From positions 1 to 10,647 of the forward strand of contig QFOT01000067.1 in NCBI GenBank assembly GCA_003241285.1: a stretch of 10,647 bases of DNA, read 5' to 3'. Every line of letters begins with the position of its first letter. Position 1 is the stretch's first letter. This document shows, in pieces, positions 1 to 7,277 of the stretch. Source of the stretch: Micavibrio aeruginosavorus (GTDB taxonomy: Bacteria; Pseudomonadota; Alphaproteobacteria; Micavibrionales; Micavibrionaceae). A program made the position numbers and the translations under genes. The notes below the pieces were generated by a model that worked only from the letters and a program-made list of their open reading frames with translations, was not told the DNA's origin and ran no database searches.

Positions 1-40
1 CAGGGTCAGGCGTTAAAAGGGAAAGATTGAATATCGACAT
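1..40 (-). CDS. possible start of a further downstream gene (partial, runs off the window)
   Basis: After the stop of the DUF2336-type gene, the minus strand has an ATG at 40-38 followed by an uninterrupted frame to the window edge (13 codons, MSIFNLSLLTPDP). The gap is 33 bases and holds no terminator hairpin, so the operon could continue. No clear Shine-Dalgarno sequence precedes the ATG. The fragment is too short to assign to a family and may be chance. Confidence 0.3.
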   Translation of the reverse strand, partial: MSIFNLSLLTPDP

Positions 41-73
41 GGCAATAAATTCTAGCGCGAGTTGGTTAATAAA

Positions 74-1321
74 TTATGGCTTGATACCGAAAAATTCGAG
101 TTGCCAGTTTATTTCTTTCTGGGTCAACGGATAATCGGTCCCACCGCGCGGATATATCAACTCATTGTGGGGCACATACGCTAGTTCCTGCTGTAATTTC
201 AAGGCCGCACGCATCGACAGGCCCGCTTTCCATGCCAGCGCAATAACCGGTTTAGGGGTCTTCAAAGACATAATTTTTTCGGCAACTGCCACCGGCACTT
301 TTGCCAAAGCGGCCAGACAGGCCAGCGCCAGATCCTTATCCTGTACCGCCAGCGCATCGGATACTGAATTTTCGTTCAAGGCTTTAGCCTTAATCATCTG
401 CCGGACGCGCTCTTCGGGACTTATTTTTTTTGTGTCTGCTTCATCCATGAAATCGAGACGGCGACGAACAACTTGCGCAATCTCCCCCATCGTTTTGGTA
501 TCATAATCGGTCCGCTGCAAAAGAAGATCGCGGACTTTCGCATCGACGAACTGGATAAGTTCCAAAGCCAGATTAGCCGGTAAATTACGGCGTATGGCGA
601 TTGGTTTTTGCCATTGCGGCTGGAGTTTCGATTTCTCGACAATTGTCGTCATGGTAGCAACCGAAACATTCGCGCTTTTGTTATCCATCAATATCAATCC
701 CGCTGGTACGTCTTCGCGTTCGATAACGCCTTGGCTGACGGCCTCGCTGACATTATGGCGTCCGGCAATCGCCTGCACGGCCCAGGCCGCCGGATGGGTT
801 TTTAGAATATCCAACAAATCCTCATCTGATAACGCTGCGCAAAATCTCAAAACAGGTTCGGAGACTTCCCTTTCAATATCGCGGGCCAATTGTCCTACTA
901 CTTTAGGCGGCGCATGCGCATGATCTTTAAGCGTCGAGGACAGCGCGATACGTATCTTTAATACCTCATCGACCGCCAGAGTGCCAAGCGCCTGAATGGC
1001 ATATGTATAAAGCTGGCTTTGCTTGTCTTCGGATAAATTCGGCAATAGCTTCATAAGGCGACTGGCAAGGGCCAGACGGACATCTTCATCAGCATCCTTT
1101 GCCAGCACCGAGCTCGCATGAACGGGCGTCGATTTATTTTTAGCCACCGCCTGGCGCACCGATGCATCAGGATCGTTTTGCGCGAGATAATAAAGAAGCT
1201 CAGGCTGGGTATTTTTGCTTTTTGCGACTTTTAGGCGGTCTTCGGCTTTGCCTGACAATGCAAGCTGGCGGCTTTTAAGCGCATTTTTTTCCTTGTTAAA
1301 CAGCTTACCAAAAAAGGACAT
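74..1321 (-). CDS. DUF2336-type protein with HEAT-like helical repeats
   Basis: A 415-residue soluble protein of unknown function. After a short basic N-terminus it is almost entirely alpha-helical. Residues about 25-100 hold short HEAT-like repeats with the recurring pattern 'VAKxKxTxxxxxxxLAxDxDxxVRxAxA'. The middle part (about 100-290) has the same helical-repeat texture and resembles the DUF2336 family, which is common in alphaproteobacteria and has no established biochemical role. The C-terminus (about 380-415) is a separate compact segment rich in Tyr, Pro and Trp. There is no signal peptide or membrane segment. The gene starts 14 bases after the zapE stop without a strong ribosome site and is probably the end, or near the end, of the long leftward operon. 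A scaffold or protein-binding role is only inferred from the repeat architecture; the family call is from memory of sequence texture. Confidence 0.7.
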   Translation of the reverse strand: MSFFGKLFNKEKNALKSRQLALSGKAEDRLKVAKSKNTQPELLYYLAQNDPDASVRQAVAKNKSTPVHASSVLAKDADEDVRLALASRLMKLLPNLSEDKQSQLYTYAIQALGTLAVDEVLKIRIALSSTLKDHAHAPPKVVGQLARDIEREVSEPVLRFCAALSDEDLLDILKTHPAAWAVQAIAGRHNVSEAVSQGVIEREDVPAGLILMDNKSANVSVATMTTIVEKSKLQPQWQKPIAIRRNLPANLALELIQFVDAKVRDLLLQRTDYDTKTMGEIAQVVRRRLDFMDEADTKKISPEERVRQMIKAKALNENSVSDALAVQDKDLALACLAALAKVPVAVAEKIMSLKTPKPVIALAWKAGLSMRAALKLQQELAYVPHNELIYPRGGTDYPLTQKEINWQLEFFGIKP

Positions 1322-1335
1322 GGCTTTATTTTAAA

Positions 1336-2457
1336 CTATTTAGGATGATTGAGATAGCTCTGTGTCTGCATTTCCTGTAAGCGACTGACCGTACGTTCAA
1401 ATTCATAGGCATGATCATGACCGGAATATAATTTATCCGGTGCGGCATCGGCGGTAATCACCAAATTACGATGATTGTCGTAAAATACGTCAACCAAGGT
1501 CATAAAGCGTTTGGCTTCATTGCGGCGATCGTATCCGAGCTTCGGGATATCTTCCAAAAAAACTGTGTGATACCGCTTGGCGATCGCCAGATAATCCTCA
1601 GCCCCCAAAGGCCGTTCGCACAACTGGGCAAAACTAAAACGGGCCACGCCTTTGGCGACAACCGGCACTTCGATCGTGCGTGCTTTAACGCTGATTAAAT
1701 CAGGATATGGCTCTTCATTCTCAGTGAGGCTGGCAAATAAATTATTGGCACGGTCCGCGCTTTCCCTGCCAAGGGGCGAGAAATAAACGCTCATTTCTTT
1801 TAGTTTTCTCGCCCGGTAATCGATATCTCCATTCAGATTGACGATATCCATGCGTTTTTTGATTAAATCAATGAAAGGCAGGAAGCGGTCACGCTGCAAA
1901 CCGCCTTTATACAGATCATCCGGTGCCCAGTTAGAAGTCGCCACCACGGATACGCCATGATCGAAAATCTCGGAAAAAAGGCGGCCCAAAATCATTGCAT
2001 CGACGATATCGGTAACATGAAATTCATCGAAGCATAAAACTTTACAGCGGTTTGAGATAATAGAGGCCAGTGCCGGCAAAAGCTCGTCTTTGCCTTCCTT
2101 CATCCCAGCCGAGTCGAAACGGCGGGAATGGATATAATCATGCACTTCTATCATAAACTGGTGAAAATGAACGCGGCGTTTTTTAATTCCGGGCGGGATG
2201 GATTCATACAGCACATCCATCAGCATGGATTTACCGCGACCGACAGGCCCGTATATGTAGACGCCTTTTGGCGCCGGACGGTCCCCCTTGAAAATCGCCA
2301 TGCGATTAAGCCAACCACCTTTTTTATCGTGAACATGATAGCGGATCGCTTCATATTGCAGGCGGTCGAAATGAGCCACCGCCTCTTCCTGCAAAGGATC
2401 GGCGTCTAGCTGGCCTGTGACAAGTTTGGATTTGTAAATATCAAGGGGTGTTGGCAT
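1336..2457 (-). CDS. zapE: cell division protein ZapE (AFG1-like ATPase)
   Basis: A 373-residue AFG1/LACE1-family AAA-type ATPase. In E. coli ZapE associates with the division ring and affects FtsZ under stress; mitochondrial relatives act in quality control of membrane proteins. Seen directly: the N-terminal family signature PLDIYKSKL with L-DADPLQ (4-22), Walker A GPVGRGKS (70-77), the HFHQFM motif (97-102), Walker B VLCFDEFHV (140-148), and the sensor region VATSNWAPDDLY (172-183) followed by GLQRDRFLPFI. Length matches the family. The start at 2457 is kept although it lies 17 bases inside tatC, because the family N-terminus begins right there; a later start would remove it. No Shine-Dalgarno is evident, so translation may be coupled to tatC. 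ZapE is usually peripheral and has no signal peptide here. Confidence 0.94.
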   Translation of the reverse strand: MPTPLDIYKSKLVTGQLDADPLQEEAVAHFDRLQYEAIRYHVHDKKGGWLNRMAIFKGDRPAPKGVYIYGPVGRGKSMLMDVLYESIPPGIKKRRVHFHQFMIEVHDYIHSRRFDSAGMKEGKDELLPALASIISNRCKVLCFDEFHVTDIVDAMILGRLFSEIFDHGVSVVATSNWAPDDLYKGGLQRDRFLPFIDLIKKRMDIVNLNGDIDYRARKLKEMSVYFSPLGRESADRANNLFASLTENEEPYPDLISVKARTIEVPVVAKGVARFSFAQLCERPLGAEDYLAIAKRYHTVFLEDIPKLGYDRRNEAKRFMTLVDVFYDNHRNLVITADAAPDKLYSGHDHAYEFERTVSRLQEMQTQSYLNHPK

Positions 2458-3211
2458 TAGGATTTTTCGACGAACGTCTGATCAAAAGGATGGATATCTC
2501 ATAGAGGATCATTAGCGGGATCGCCAATGCTATCTGCGAGATTATATCAGGCGGGGTGATAATTGCAGCAACAATAAATATCAGGACAATGGCGTATCGC
2601 CGCTTTGCAGCAAGCCACTGCGCGCTGATAATCCCCGCCTTGGCCATCAATGCCAGTACGATCGGCATTTGAAAAGCTAAGCCGAAGGCAAATATCAATA
2701 CCATTATCAGATCGAGATAATCGCTTACCTTGGCTTCCAGCATAATCGGCAATACCGTTTCAGATCCCGAACTTTGAAAGCTTAAGAAGAATTTCCACGC
2801 GCCGGGAATCACGATGTAATAAACAAGCGCGCCGCCAAGAAAGAACATGATGGGTGCCGCGATCAAAAACGGCAGCATGGCCGCCTTCTCGCGCTTATAC
2901 AGGCCTGGCGAAATAAACATCCATATTTGCGTTGCCAGAAAAGGGAATGTCAGGAAGCATCCAGCAAAAACCGAAACTTTGACATAGGTAAAAAAAGCTT
3001 CCGTAAGATTGGTATAAATTAAACGCTGTGAATCATCCGGTCCCATAGCATCCGCTAGTGGCTTCACCAGAAATCCATAAATATTATCACGAAAATGATA
3101 ACAAATTCCGGTGCCGACCAACATGATAACGACAGACCATAATACACGCTTGCGCAATTCGGTCAGGTGATCGATCAAAGGCTGGGATGTTGAATCAAGA
3201 TCGGTGATCAT
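2441..3211 (-). CDS. tatC: twin-arginine translocase subunit TatC
   Basis: A 256-residue polytopic inner-membrane protein, the TatBC receptor that recognises twin-arginine signal peptides of folded export substrates. Hydrophobic segments fit the six-helix family topology. Diagnostic motifs: HLTELRKR near the N-terminus (15-22), LTEAFFTYVK (69-78), SPGLYKREK (101-109) with Glu108 at the position of the functionally important E. coli Glu103, and ITPPDIISQ (218-226) with Asp222 matching E. coli Asp211. The C-terminus is a short polar tail (RRSSKNPNANTP). The gene overlaps the tatB stop by four bases (ATGA), a sign of translational coupling, and its own end overlaps the start of zapE. Confidence 0.97.
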   Translation of the reverse strand: MITDLDSTSQPLIDHLTELRKRVLWSVVIMLVGTGICYHFRDNIYGFLVKPLADAMGPDDSQRLIYTNLTEAFFTYVKVSVFAGCFLTFPFLATQIWMFISPGLYKREKAAMLPFLIAAPIMFFLGGALVYYIVIPGAWKFFLSFQSSGSETVLPIMLEAKVSDYLDLIMVLIFAFGLAFQMPIVLALMAKAGIISAQWLAAKRRYAIVLIFIVAAIITPPDIISQIALAIPLMILYEISILLIRRSSKNPNANTP

Positions 3212-3537
3212 GACTGTTTTTCCTCACCTTCGACAAGTTTTGCTTCTTCCGGCTCGGGTGGCTTCGCCGCACTCACGGGCTTGGTGATATATTCTTCATC
3301 TGCCAATTCTTCGTCGAATAAATCCGGCGTGACGATACGGGTCTGATCGCGTATTTCGCGTAAATCCGCTTGCTCCATGAAATCATCGAACTGGCGCGTG
3401 ACGGCATAGCGCATATATTGAAGACGACGGAAAAGCTTGCCCATGCCATGCAGGACTTCCGGCAGCTGCTTCGGGCCGACAGCAAGAACTGCGACGACGA
3501 TCACCACCATTAATTCTGACCAGCTGAAATCGAGCAT
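3208..3537 (-). CDS. tatB: twin-arginine translocase subunit TatB
   Basis: A 109-residue protein with one N-terminal membrane helix (about 7-21), the hinge signature GPKQLPEVL (about 21-29), an amphipathic helix with basic residues (GKLFRRLQYMRYAVTRQF), and an acidic, Pro-rich cytoplasmic tail. The GPKxLPE hinge and the long charged tail separate it from TatA. With TatC it forms the signal-peptide receptor in the inner membrane. It is shorter than E. coli TatB, which is not unusual in the family. The start has a modest GGAA ribosome site. A hairpin lies between it and tatA (3555-3575), while its stop overlaps tatC, so TatB and TatC are likely made at matched rates. Confidence 0.94.
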   Translation of the reverse strand: MLDFSWSELMVVIVVAVLAVGPKQLPEVLHGMGKLFRRLQYMRYAVTRQFDDFMEQADLREIRDQTRIVTPDLFDEELADEEYITKPVSAAKPPEPEEAKLVEGEEKQS

Positions 3538-3554
3538 TGTTATTCCGTGAAAAT

Positions 3555-3575
3555 ATCCCCGCTTTTGGCGGGGAT
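3555..3575 (-). terminator. tatA-tatB intercistronic hairpin (possible partial terminator or mRNA 3'-end stabiliser)
   Basis: Read on the minus strand, an 8-bp perfect stem ATCCCCGC / GCGGGGAT encloses a 5-base loop (CAAAA) and is followed by ATTTT, a short interrupted T-run. It is the main structure in the 47-base gap between the tatA stop and the tatB start. The stem is GC-rich but the T-tract is weak, so full termination is unlikely. Partial termination, or protection of an upstream tatA message from 3' exonucleases, fits better. Confidence 0.5.
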
Positions 3576-3584
3576 GGGATTGTT

Positions 3585-3788
3585 TTAAACTTCCGTCGTA
3601 TCTTTGACTTTATTTTCAACGACCGTTCCGTCGTCCACTTTCTTGGGCGGTGAAATTTCTTCGTCTTTCATGCCGCGCTTAAAAGCCTTGATGCCTTGAG
3701 CCAGATCACCCATGACGCTCGGCAACCGTCCGGCCCCGAAGATCACGATAATGACAAGAATTACGACGAGCCAATGAACCAGGGACAT
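3585..3788 (-). CDS. tatA: twin-arginine translocase subunit TatA
   Basis: A 67-residue pore-forming Tat subunit. It has one short N-terminal membrane helix (about 3-17, [12 protein letters not shown]), the hinge FGAGRLP (17-23) typical of TatA rather than TatB, an amphipathic helix ([16 protein letters not shown]) and a charged cytoplasmic tail. TatA oligomerises at the TatBC-substrate complex to let folded proteins pass. The ATG shares one base with the scpB stop (TAATG), and its ribosome site (GAGGA, about nine bases upstream) lies inside the codons for the acidic ScpB tail, so tatA translation is probably coupled to scpB. Confidence 0.96.
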   Translation of the reverse strand: MSLVHWLVVILVIIVIFGAGRLPSVMGDLAQGIKAFKRGMKDEEISPPKKVDDGTVVENKVKDTTEV

Positions 3789-4729
3789 TAATCTTCGTCC
3801 TCATCGTCATCATCATCATCGTCGTCATCGTCGTCATCGGAATCATCATCGTCGTCGTAATCTTCATCATCATCTTCATCGGAATCGTCCTCATCAGACT
3901 CTTCTTCCGAAGATTCCATTTCATCTTCATCGATTTCGACGGCGTCATCGATATCATCGTCAGATTGTACTGGTATCATGTCTTTTTCCTCTTCAATTGC
4001 TTCGTCGTCCGTTTCCTGATCGAACTCTCCCAATGGGCGCTCTTTCTCTCCTTCAGATATATTGTCATTTTCTGATTTGAAAAGGTCTGCGCCCGGAATT
4101 GTATCGATCGCAGGCCTTGTATCAAGAAGTCCCGATGCTTTCAATTCGTTCAGACCCGGCAGATCGTTCAAATTGGAAACGCCGAAATCATCCAGGAATT
4201 GGTTTGTCGTCGTCCATGTCACAGGACGGCCCGGCGTTTCGCGGCGGCGGCCCGGCTTGATCCAGCCGGATTCCATCAATACGTCCAGCGTACCCTTATT
4301 AGTAGCCACGCCGCGGATATTTTCAACTTCTGCACGGGTAACCGGCTGGTGATACGCGATGATTGCCATTGTTTCCAATGCCGCACGGGAAAGCTTTTTC
4401 TCTTCTTTTTTAGTCAGCGCCAGATGCGGCCCGATATCGGAGGCTGTTCGAAATGCCCACACATCTTCAAGCTGGACGAGATTAACGCCGCGCCCTTCGA
4501 ATTCTTTTTGAATTTCAAGCAGCATACCGCCGACATCGGCAGAGGATGGCAATCGCGCCTGAATGGAGCGCAATGATACAGGCTCAGGTGATGCGAAAAT
4601 CAAAGCCTCGATAACGCGTTTTTGCTGCGCCGGATCTTCGAGCGGCATAACTTGCGCATCTTCGATCTTCTCTTCTTCAGGAAGATCGAATTCCTCTTCG
4701 ATTTCTACTTCTTCAGCAGCTTCACTCAT
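3788..4729 (-). CDS. scpB: segregation and condensation protein ScpB with extreme acidic C-terminal tail
   Basis: ScpB is the winged-helix (kite) subunit that dimerises and binds the kleisin ScpA in the SMC-ScpAB condensin, which organises and segregates the chromosome. Two winged-helix domains span roughly residues 35-185, with the family block [20 protein letters not shown] (115-134) followed by NIRGV, and later GRPVTW (167-172). The 313-residue length exceeds a typical ScpB of about 200. The excess is a low-complexity tail from about 220 on: after Lys249 there is no Lys or Arg, about 47 of the last 64 residues are Asp or Glu, and residues 298-309 are twelve consecutive Asp. There is also an acidic N-terminal extension (2-24). 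The start overlaps scpA (ATGA). Acidic ScpB tails are known in some alphaproteobacteria, but this one looks extreme. Its role is unknown; DNA mimicry or charge-based partner control is inference. Confidence 0.93.
   Translation of the reverse strand: MSEAAEEVEIEEEFDLPEEEKIEDAQVMPLEDPAQQKRVIEALIFASPEPVSLRSIQARLPSSADVGGMLLEIQKEFEGRGVNLVQLEDVWAFRTASDIGPHLALTKKEEKKLSRAALETMAIIAYHQPVTRAEVENIRGVATNKGTLDVLMESGWIKPGRRRETPGRPVTWTTTNQFLDDFGVSNLNDLPGLNELKASGLLDTRPAIDTIPGADLFKSENDNISEGEKERPLGEFDQETDDEAIEEEKDMIPVQSDDDIDDAVEIDEDEMESSEEESDEDDSDEDDDEDYDDDDDSDDDDDDDDDDDDEDED
3791..3856 (-). repeat. trinucleotide (GAY) tract encoding the poly-aspartate end of ScpB
   Basis: On the plus strand this stretch is almost only ATC and GTC triplets, read on the minus strand as GAT/GAC (Asp) with two GAA/GAG and one serine codon (3839-3841). 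GAT and GAC are mixed, so it is a degenerate rather than pure microsatellite. A less regular acidic stretch continues to about 3920. Length changes in steps of three would keep the frame and the tatA junction. Confidence 0.8.
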
Positions 4730-5583
4730 GCGGATTGTACCTCAGCTTGGGGTGTTTCTTCGGGAACGTAGGGCTCACGCTCTACGACACGCAGATAAAT
4801 AGGTTTAAAGTTTTCTTCCTGGCGAATTTCCAGCTTACCCTGCTTGGCAAGCTCAAGGGACGCCGTAAACAAAGACGCCATTGACGATTTATGGAGCAGC
4901 ACTTCCTTGATATTTTCCGGCATGAAGCTGTTGAGTGTCGTCCAGACAGATGTCGTGCCTTGCTTCGGCAGACGACCAAGCATAACGGTCATGCGCGATA
5001 AAGCTTCTTCCATCGTCATAACGGGATAGGAAACCGGCTTATACTGGGTCGAGGTTTTTCGCTGGGTGATATCACCATAGGCTTTTAACAGCTGGTAGAG
5101 ATCGACCGTGTATTTATCCGGCTCCGGAGCCTTGAAAGCTTCTTTATGGCCGCGACCATAAACTGTCAGATATTCGCGCATCTGGCGCGCCATTTTCTGA
5201 GCGCCCGCTTGAATAGCCTCTAAACGCTGCAACTGGAAAGCCAGAGCTTCCGCCATCATTTCAGCGGACGGCTCATCATCTTCTTCTTTTTCGCGAGGCA
5301 AAAGCAGCCGTGATTTCAAATATGCAAGCCATGCCGCCATGACAAGATATTCGGCAGCGACATCGAGGGAAAGCTCCTGCGCCCGGTCGATAAAGGCAAG
5401 ATACTGCCGAGCGAGTTGGAGAATAGAAATTTGCGTCAAGTCGACTTTTTGATCGCGGGCAAGTTGAAGCAGGACATCGATCGGCCCTTCATAGGAATTT
5501 AAATGCAGCACGAGAGCATCGTCAGGCTGTTCGGCCTCCGATGCGATCTTACGCTCGTCTTCTACAAAAACTTCTTCGGTCAT
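4726..5583 (-). CDS. scpA: segregation and condensation protein ScpA (kleisin)
   Basis: A 285-residue bacterial kleisin that bridges the two SMC heads and binds an ScpB dimer. The N-terminal SMC-neck-binding domain is clear: YEGPIDVLLQLARDQKVDLT (31-50), then ISILQLARQYL, and AAEYLVMAAWLAYLKSRLLL (76-95) followed by PREKEEDDEPS. The middle (about 100-195) is the ScpB-binding linker. The C-terminal winged-helix region (about 200-270) includes the LEIRQEENFKPIYLR strand segment. It has a short acidic N-terminal extension ahead of the kleisin core. The gene begins 26 bases after nagZ with a weak TAGGT ribosome site, and the gap is mostly filled by an 18-bp palindrome. Its stop overlaps the scpB ATG (ATGA), giving the usual coupled scpAB pair. 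Confidence 0.95.
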   Translation of the reverse strand: MTEEVFVEDERKIASEAEQPDDALVLHLNSYEGPIDVLLQLARDQKVDLTQISILQLARQYLAFIDRAQELSLDVAAEYLVMAAWLAYLKSRLLLPREKEEDDEPSAEMMAEALAFQLQRLEAIQAGAQKMARQMREYLTVYGRGHKEAFKAPEPDKYTVDLYQLLKAYGDITQRKTSTQYKPVSYPVMTMEEALSRMTVMLGRLPKQGTTSVWTTLNSFMPENIKEVLLHKSSMASLFTASLELAKQGKLEIRQEENFKPIYLRVVEREPYVPEETPQAEVQSA

Positions 5584-5592
5584 AACTTACCT

Positions 5593-5610
5593 AAATTAAG
5601 GCCTTAATTT
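5593..5610. promoter_or_regulatory. perfect 18-bp palindrome between nagZ and scpA
   Basis: AAATTAAGG is followed directly by its reverse complement CCTTAATTT, with no spacer. It ends on the last base of the nagZ stop codon and covers most of the 26-base nagZ-scpA gap. With no loop and a weak AT-rich stem it is a poor terminator; a dimeric regulator's operator or chance are the alternatives. No known regulator site was recognised. Confidence 0.4.
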
Positions 5611-6596
5611 CAGGCAGCCCAATCTGCATTGATCGAGGCTTGCCAGCGTTCCCAACCGATGGCTGACAGAGGCGGCAAATTAGCGGCCAGCTGTTCCATA
5701 ACATCGATTTTTGCCCAACAATACAAAGCAAGATCGCAGCCCGCTTGCAAGGATTCAATCGCTCTTTCGGCGATTGAGCCATACTTATCCAGAGCTTTCA
5801 TGTCCAAATCGTCGCTCAATATCAATCCTTTAAAGCCGATTTGCTCACGGACCACTTCAGAAATGACTTTTTTGGACAGGCTGGCGGGACGGTCCGTATC
5901 GATATCCGTATAGATAATATGCGCCATCATCGCCCAGACTGAGAGAGCATAAGGCTCGTCTGCAATCCTTTTGAACGGGATGAAATCAGTTTGTATCAGC
6001 TCTTCCAGCGACGCCTCAATCTTGGGAAGATCATGATGACTATCGACCTTTGCCCTTCCATGTCCGGGCATATGCTTGATGACCGGCGTCACGCCGATAT
6101 CGAGGAAAGCTTCACATACCGCGTCTGCCGCTTCGGCGACGATTTGCGGATCAGAAGAAAAGCTGCGCGTTCCAATCGCGTCGTGCGTTTCGTCCGTCAA
6201 TACATCAAGCACCGGGGCGCAGTTCACATCGATGCCGCTTTCCAGCAGCATCTTCGCCATTTCCATCATATCCTTGGAAAGCTTGAGCCGTCCGCCATTC
6301 AGATCACGCTCCATATCTTCGCCGTAATGACGCGCAGACGGATAAGCATCCCATTGCGGAGATTTAAGGCGAGCGACCTTCCCGCCTTCCTGGTCGATCA
6401 ATATCGGGCAGTCCCAGCCCACGCATTTGCGTAAATCGGCACATAACGCTTTTAACTGCCCCGGGGTTTTGCAATTACGTCCAAAGAGAATAAAACCGAA
6501 AGGCTGGCTTGCGGAAAACAGAGAGCGCTCCGCATGCGTTAAAGTTTCGCCCTCAATAGAGAATATACAGGCAAGTGGCAACGGTTGCTCAGCCAT
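5610..6596 (-). CDS. nagZ: beta-N-acetylhexosaminidase NagZ (glycoside hydrolase family 3)
   Basis: A 328-residue cytoplasmic GH3 enzyme that removes N-acetylglucosamine from 1,6-anhydroMurNAc muropeptides during peptidoglycan recycling. Seen directly: ILIDQEGGKVARL (65-77), the family signature KHMPGHG (174-180), the loop catalytic dyad Asp185-Ser-His187 characteristic of NagZ, and the nucleophile motif LSDDLDM (260-266, probably Asp262). No signal peptide is present, as expected for NagZ. The ATG lies two bases after the stop of the unknown gene upstream (TAATCATG), so the two are probably translationally coupled; a GGGA element inside the upstream gene could serve as ribosome site. A SPOR-domain gene lies two genes upstream, which fits a cell-wall remodelling context. 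Confidence 0.95.
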   Translation of the reverse strand: MAEQPLPLACIFSIEGETLTHAERSLFSASQPFGFILFGRNCKTPGQLKALCADLRKCVGWDCPILIDQEGGKVARLKSPQWDAYPSARHYGEDMERDLNGGRLKLSKDMMEMAKMLLESGIDVNCAPVLDVLTDETHDAIGTRSFSSDPQIVAEAADAVCEAFLDIGVTPVIKHMPGHGRAKVDSHHDLPKIEASLEELIQTDFIPFKRIADEPYALSVWAMMAHIIYTDIDTDRPASLSKKVISEVVREQIGFKGLILSDDLDMKALDKYGSIAERAIESLQAGCDLALYCWAKIDVMEQLAANLPPLSAIGWERWQASINADWAA

Positions 6597-6598
6597 GA

Positions 6599-7270
6599 TT
6601 ACAATCCCAGTTTATCTTTATAATTCTCATCGAACGGTATCACTTTGGCCGAGAAATTTATGACTAAAAATGCAATTTCCAGCAGCTGCTTCATCGAATA
6701 GATGTTTTTCTCATCAATCGCCTGAATAAGCGATCCTACAGCTATCGCCAGAACGAGCACTTTCTCATCCTTATTCTGAACGTCGCGCTCCTTGAAGAAA
6801 AGATCGGTCGCTTTTCGTGTTTCGGCGCAAAAACCCAGCGGCATATCGAACGGATATTGATCATCTTCGAGCGGCAATTCAGGCATAAGCCTGCCTTGCG
6901 TCATCGCTTCAACAGATTTTTCAAGTATGGCATTCCAGTCAGGAAAATCGGCTTCCTGAGCCCCCGCCTGCATAGCCAGCAATGCGACACAATCATATAC
7001 AGTTGGCTTTTCCTGATCTTCGGAAATAATTCTGTTCACCTCATCCGACAGGACAAACAGTTCATCATATAATTTAGACTGCATATCCTTTAAATTATGA
7101 ACCGAGCGGAATACCATTTCTCCGGCAAGACAGGACACGGCACACAAGGCCGTTATGTAGTGAAAATCCGTGCCGTCGCCATCACGATAATAATTGACGA
7201 TATTGTCGCATAAAGCATAAGCGGTTTCCGCGAGATATTCGTCGACTTCGACTTCCTTGGGTTCCAGCAT
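6599..7270 (-). CDS. conserved-looking hypothetical protein, 223 residues, between the SPOR gene and nagZ
   Basis: I do not recognise this protein. It appears all-helical and acidic, without a signal peptide, clear membrane helix, ATP-binding motif or metal-binding cluster. The hydrophobic stretches HYITALCAVSCLAGEMVF (37-54) and VLVLAIAVGSLIQAI (171-185) look like buried amphipathic helices rather than membrane spans. The Pro-rich segment LPLEDDQYPFDMPLGFC (132-148) probably links two helical halves. It is a credible gene: AGGA sits seven bases before the ATG, partly formed by the stop codon of the SPOR gene, and its own stop lies two bases before the nagZ ATG. Tight coupling on both sides suggests co-expression with the cell-wall genes; function is unknown. 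Confidence 0.8.
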   Translation of the reverse strand: MLEPKEVEVDEYLAETAYALCDNIVNYYRDGDGTDFHYITALCAVSCLAGEMVFRSVHNLKDMQSKLYDELFVLSDEVNRIISEDQEKPTVYDCVALLAMQAGAQEADFPDWNAILEKSVEAMTQGRLMPELPLEDDQYPFDMPLGFCAETRKATDLFFKERDVQNKDEKVLVLAIAVGSLIQAIDEKNIYSMKQLLEIAFLVINFSAKVIPFDENYKDKLGL

Positions 7271-7277
7271 GAGATTT

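Noticed and set aside
594..923. Plus-strand frame of 109 codons opposite the DUF2336-type gene
   Set aside because: Antisense shadow with no family similarity, no ribosome site, and a confident gene on the other strand.
3791..3900. Repetitive TCATCGTCA pattern considered as a CRISPR-like or intergenic satellite array
   Set aside because: There are no unique spacers and no constant repeat length; it is in-frame coding sequence for acidic residues.
3706..3957. Met/Thr-rich 83-codon frame on the minus strand
   Set aside because: It is a frame shadow of the GAY tract in scpB (ATG and ACG read from shifted Asp codons), is low-complexity, and overlaps two well-supported genes.
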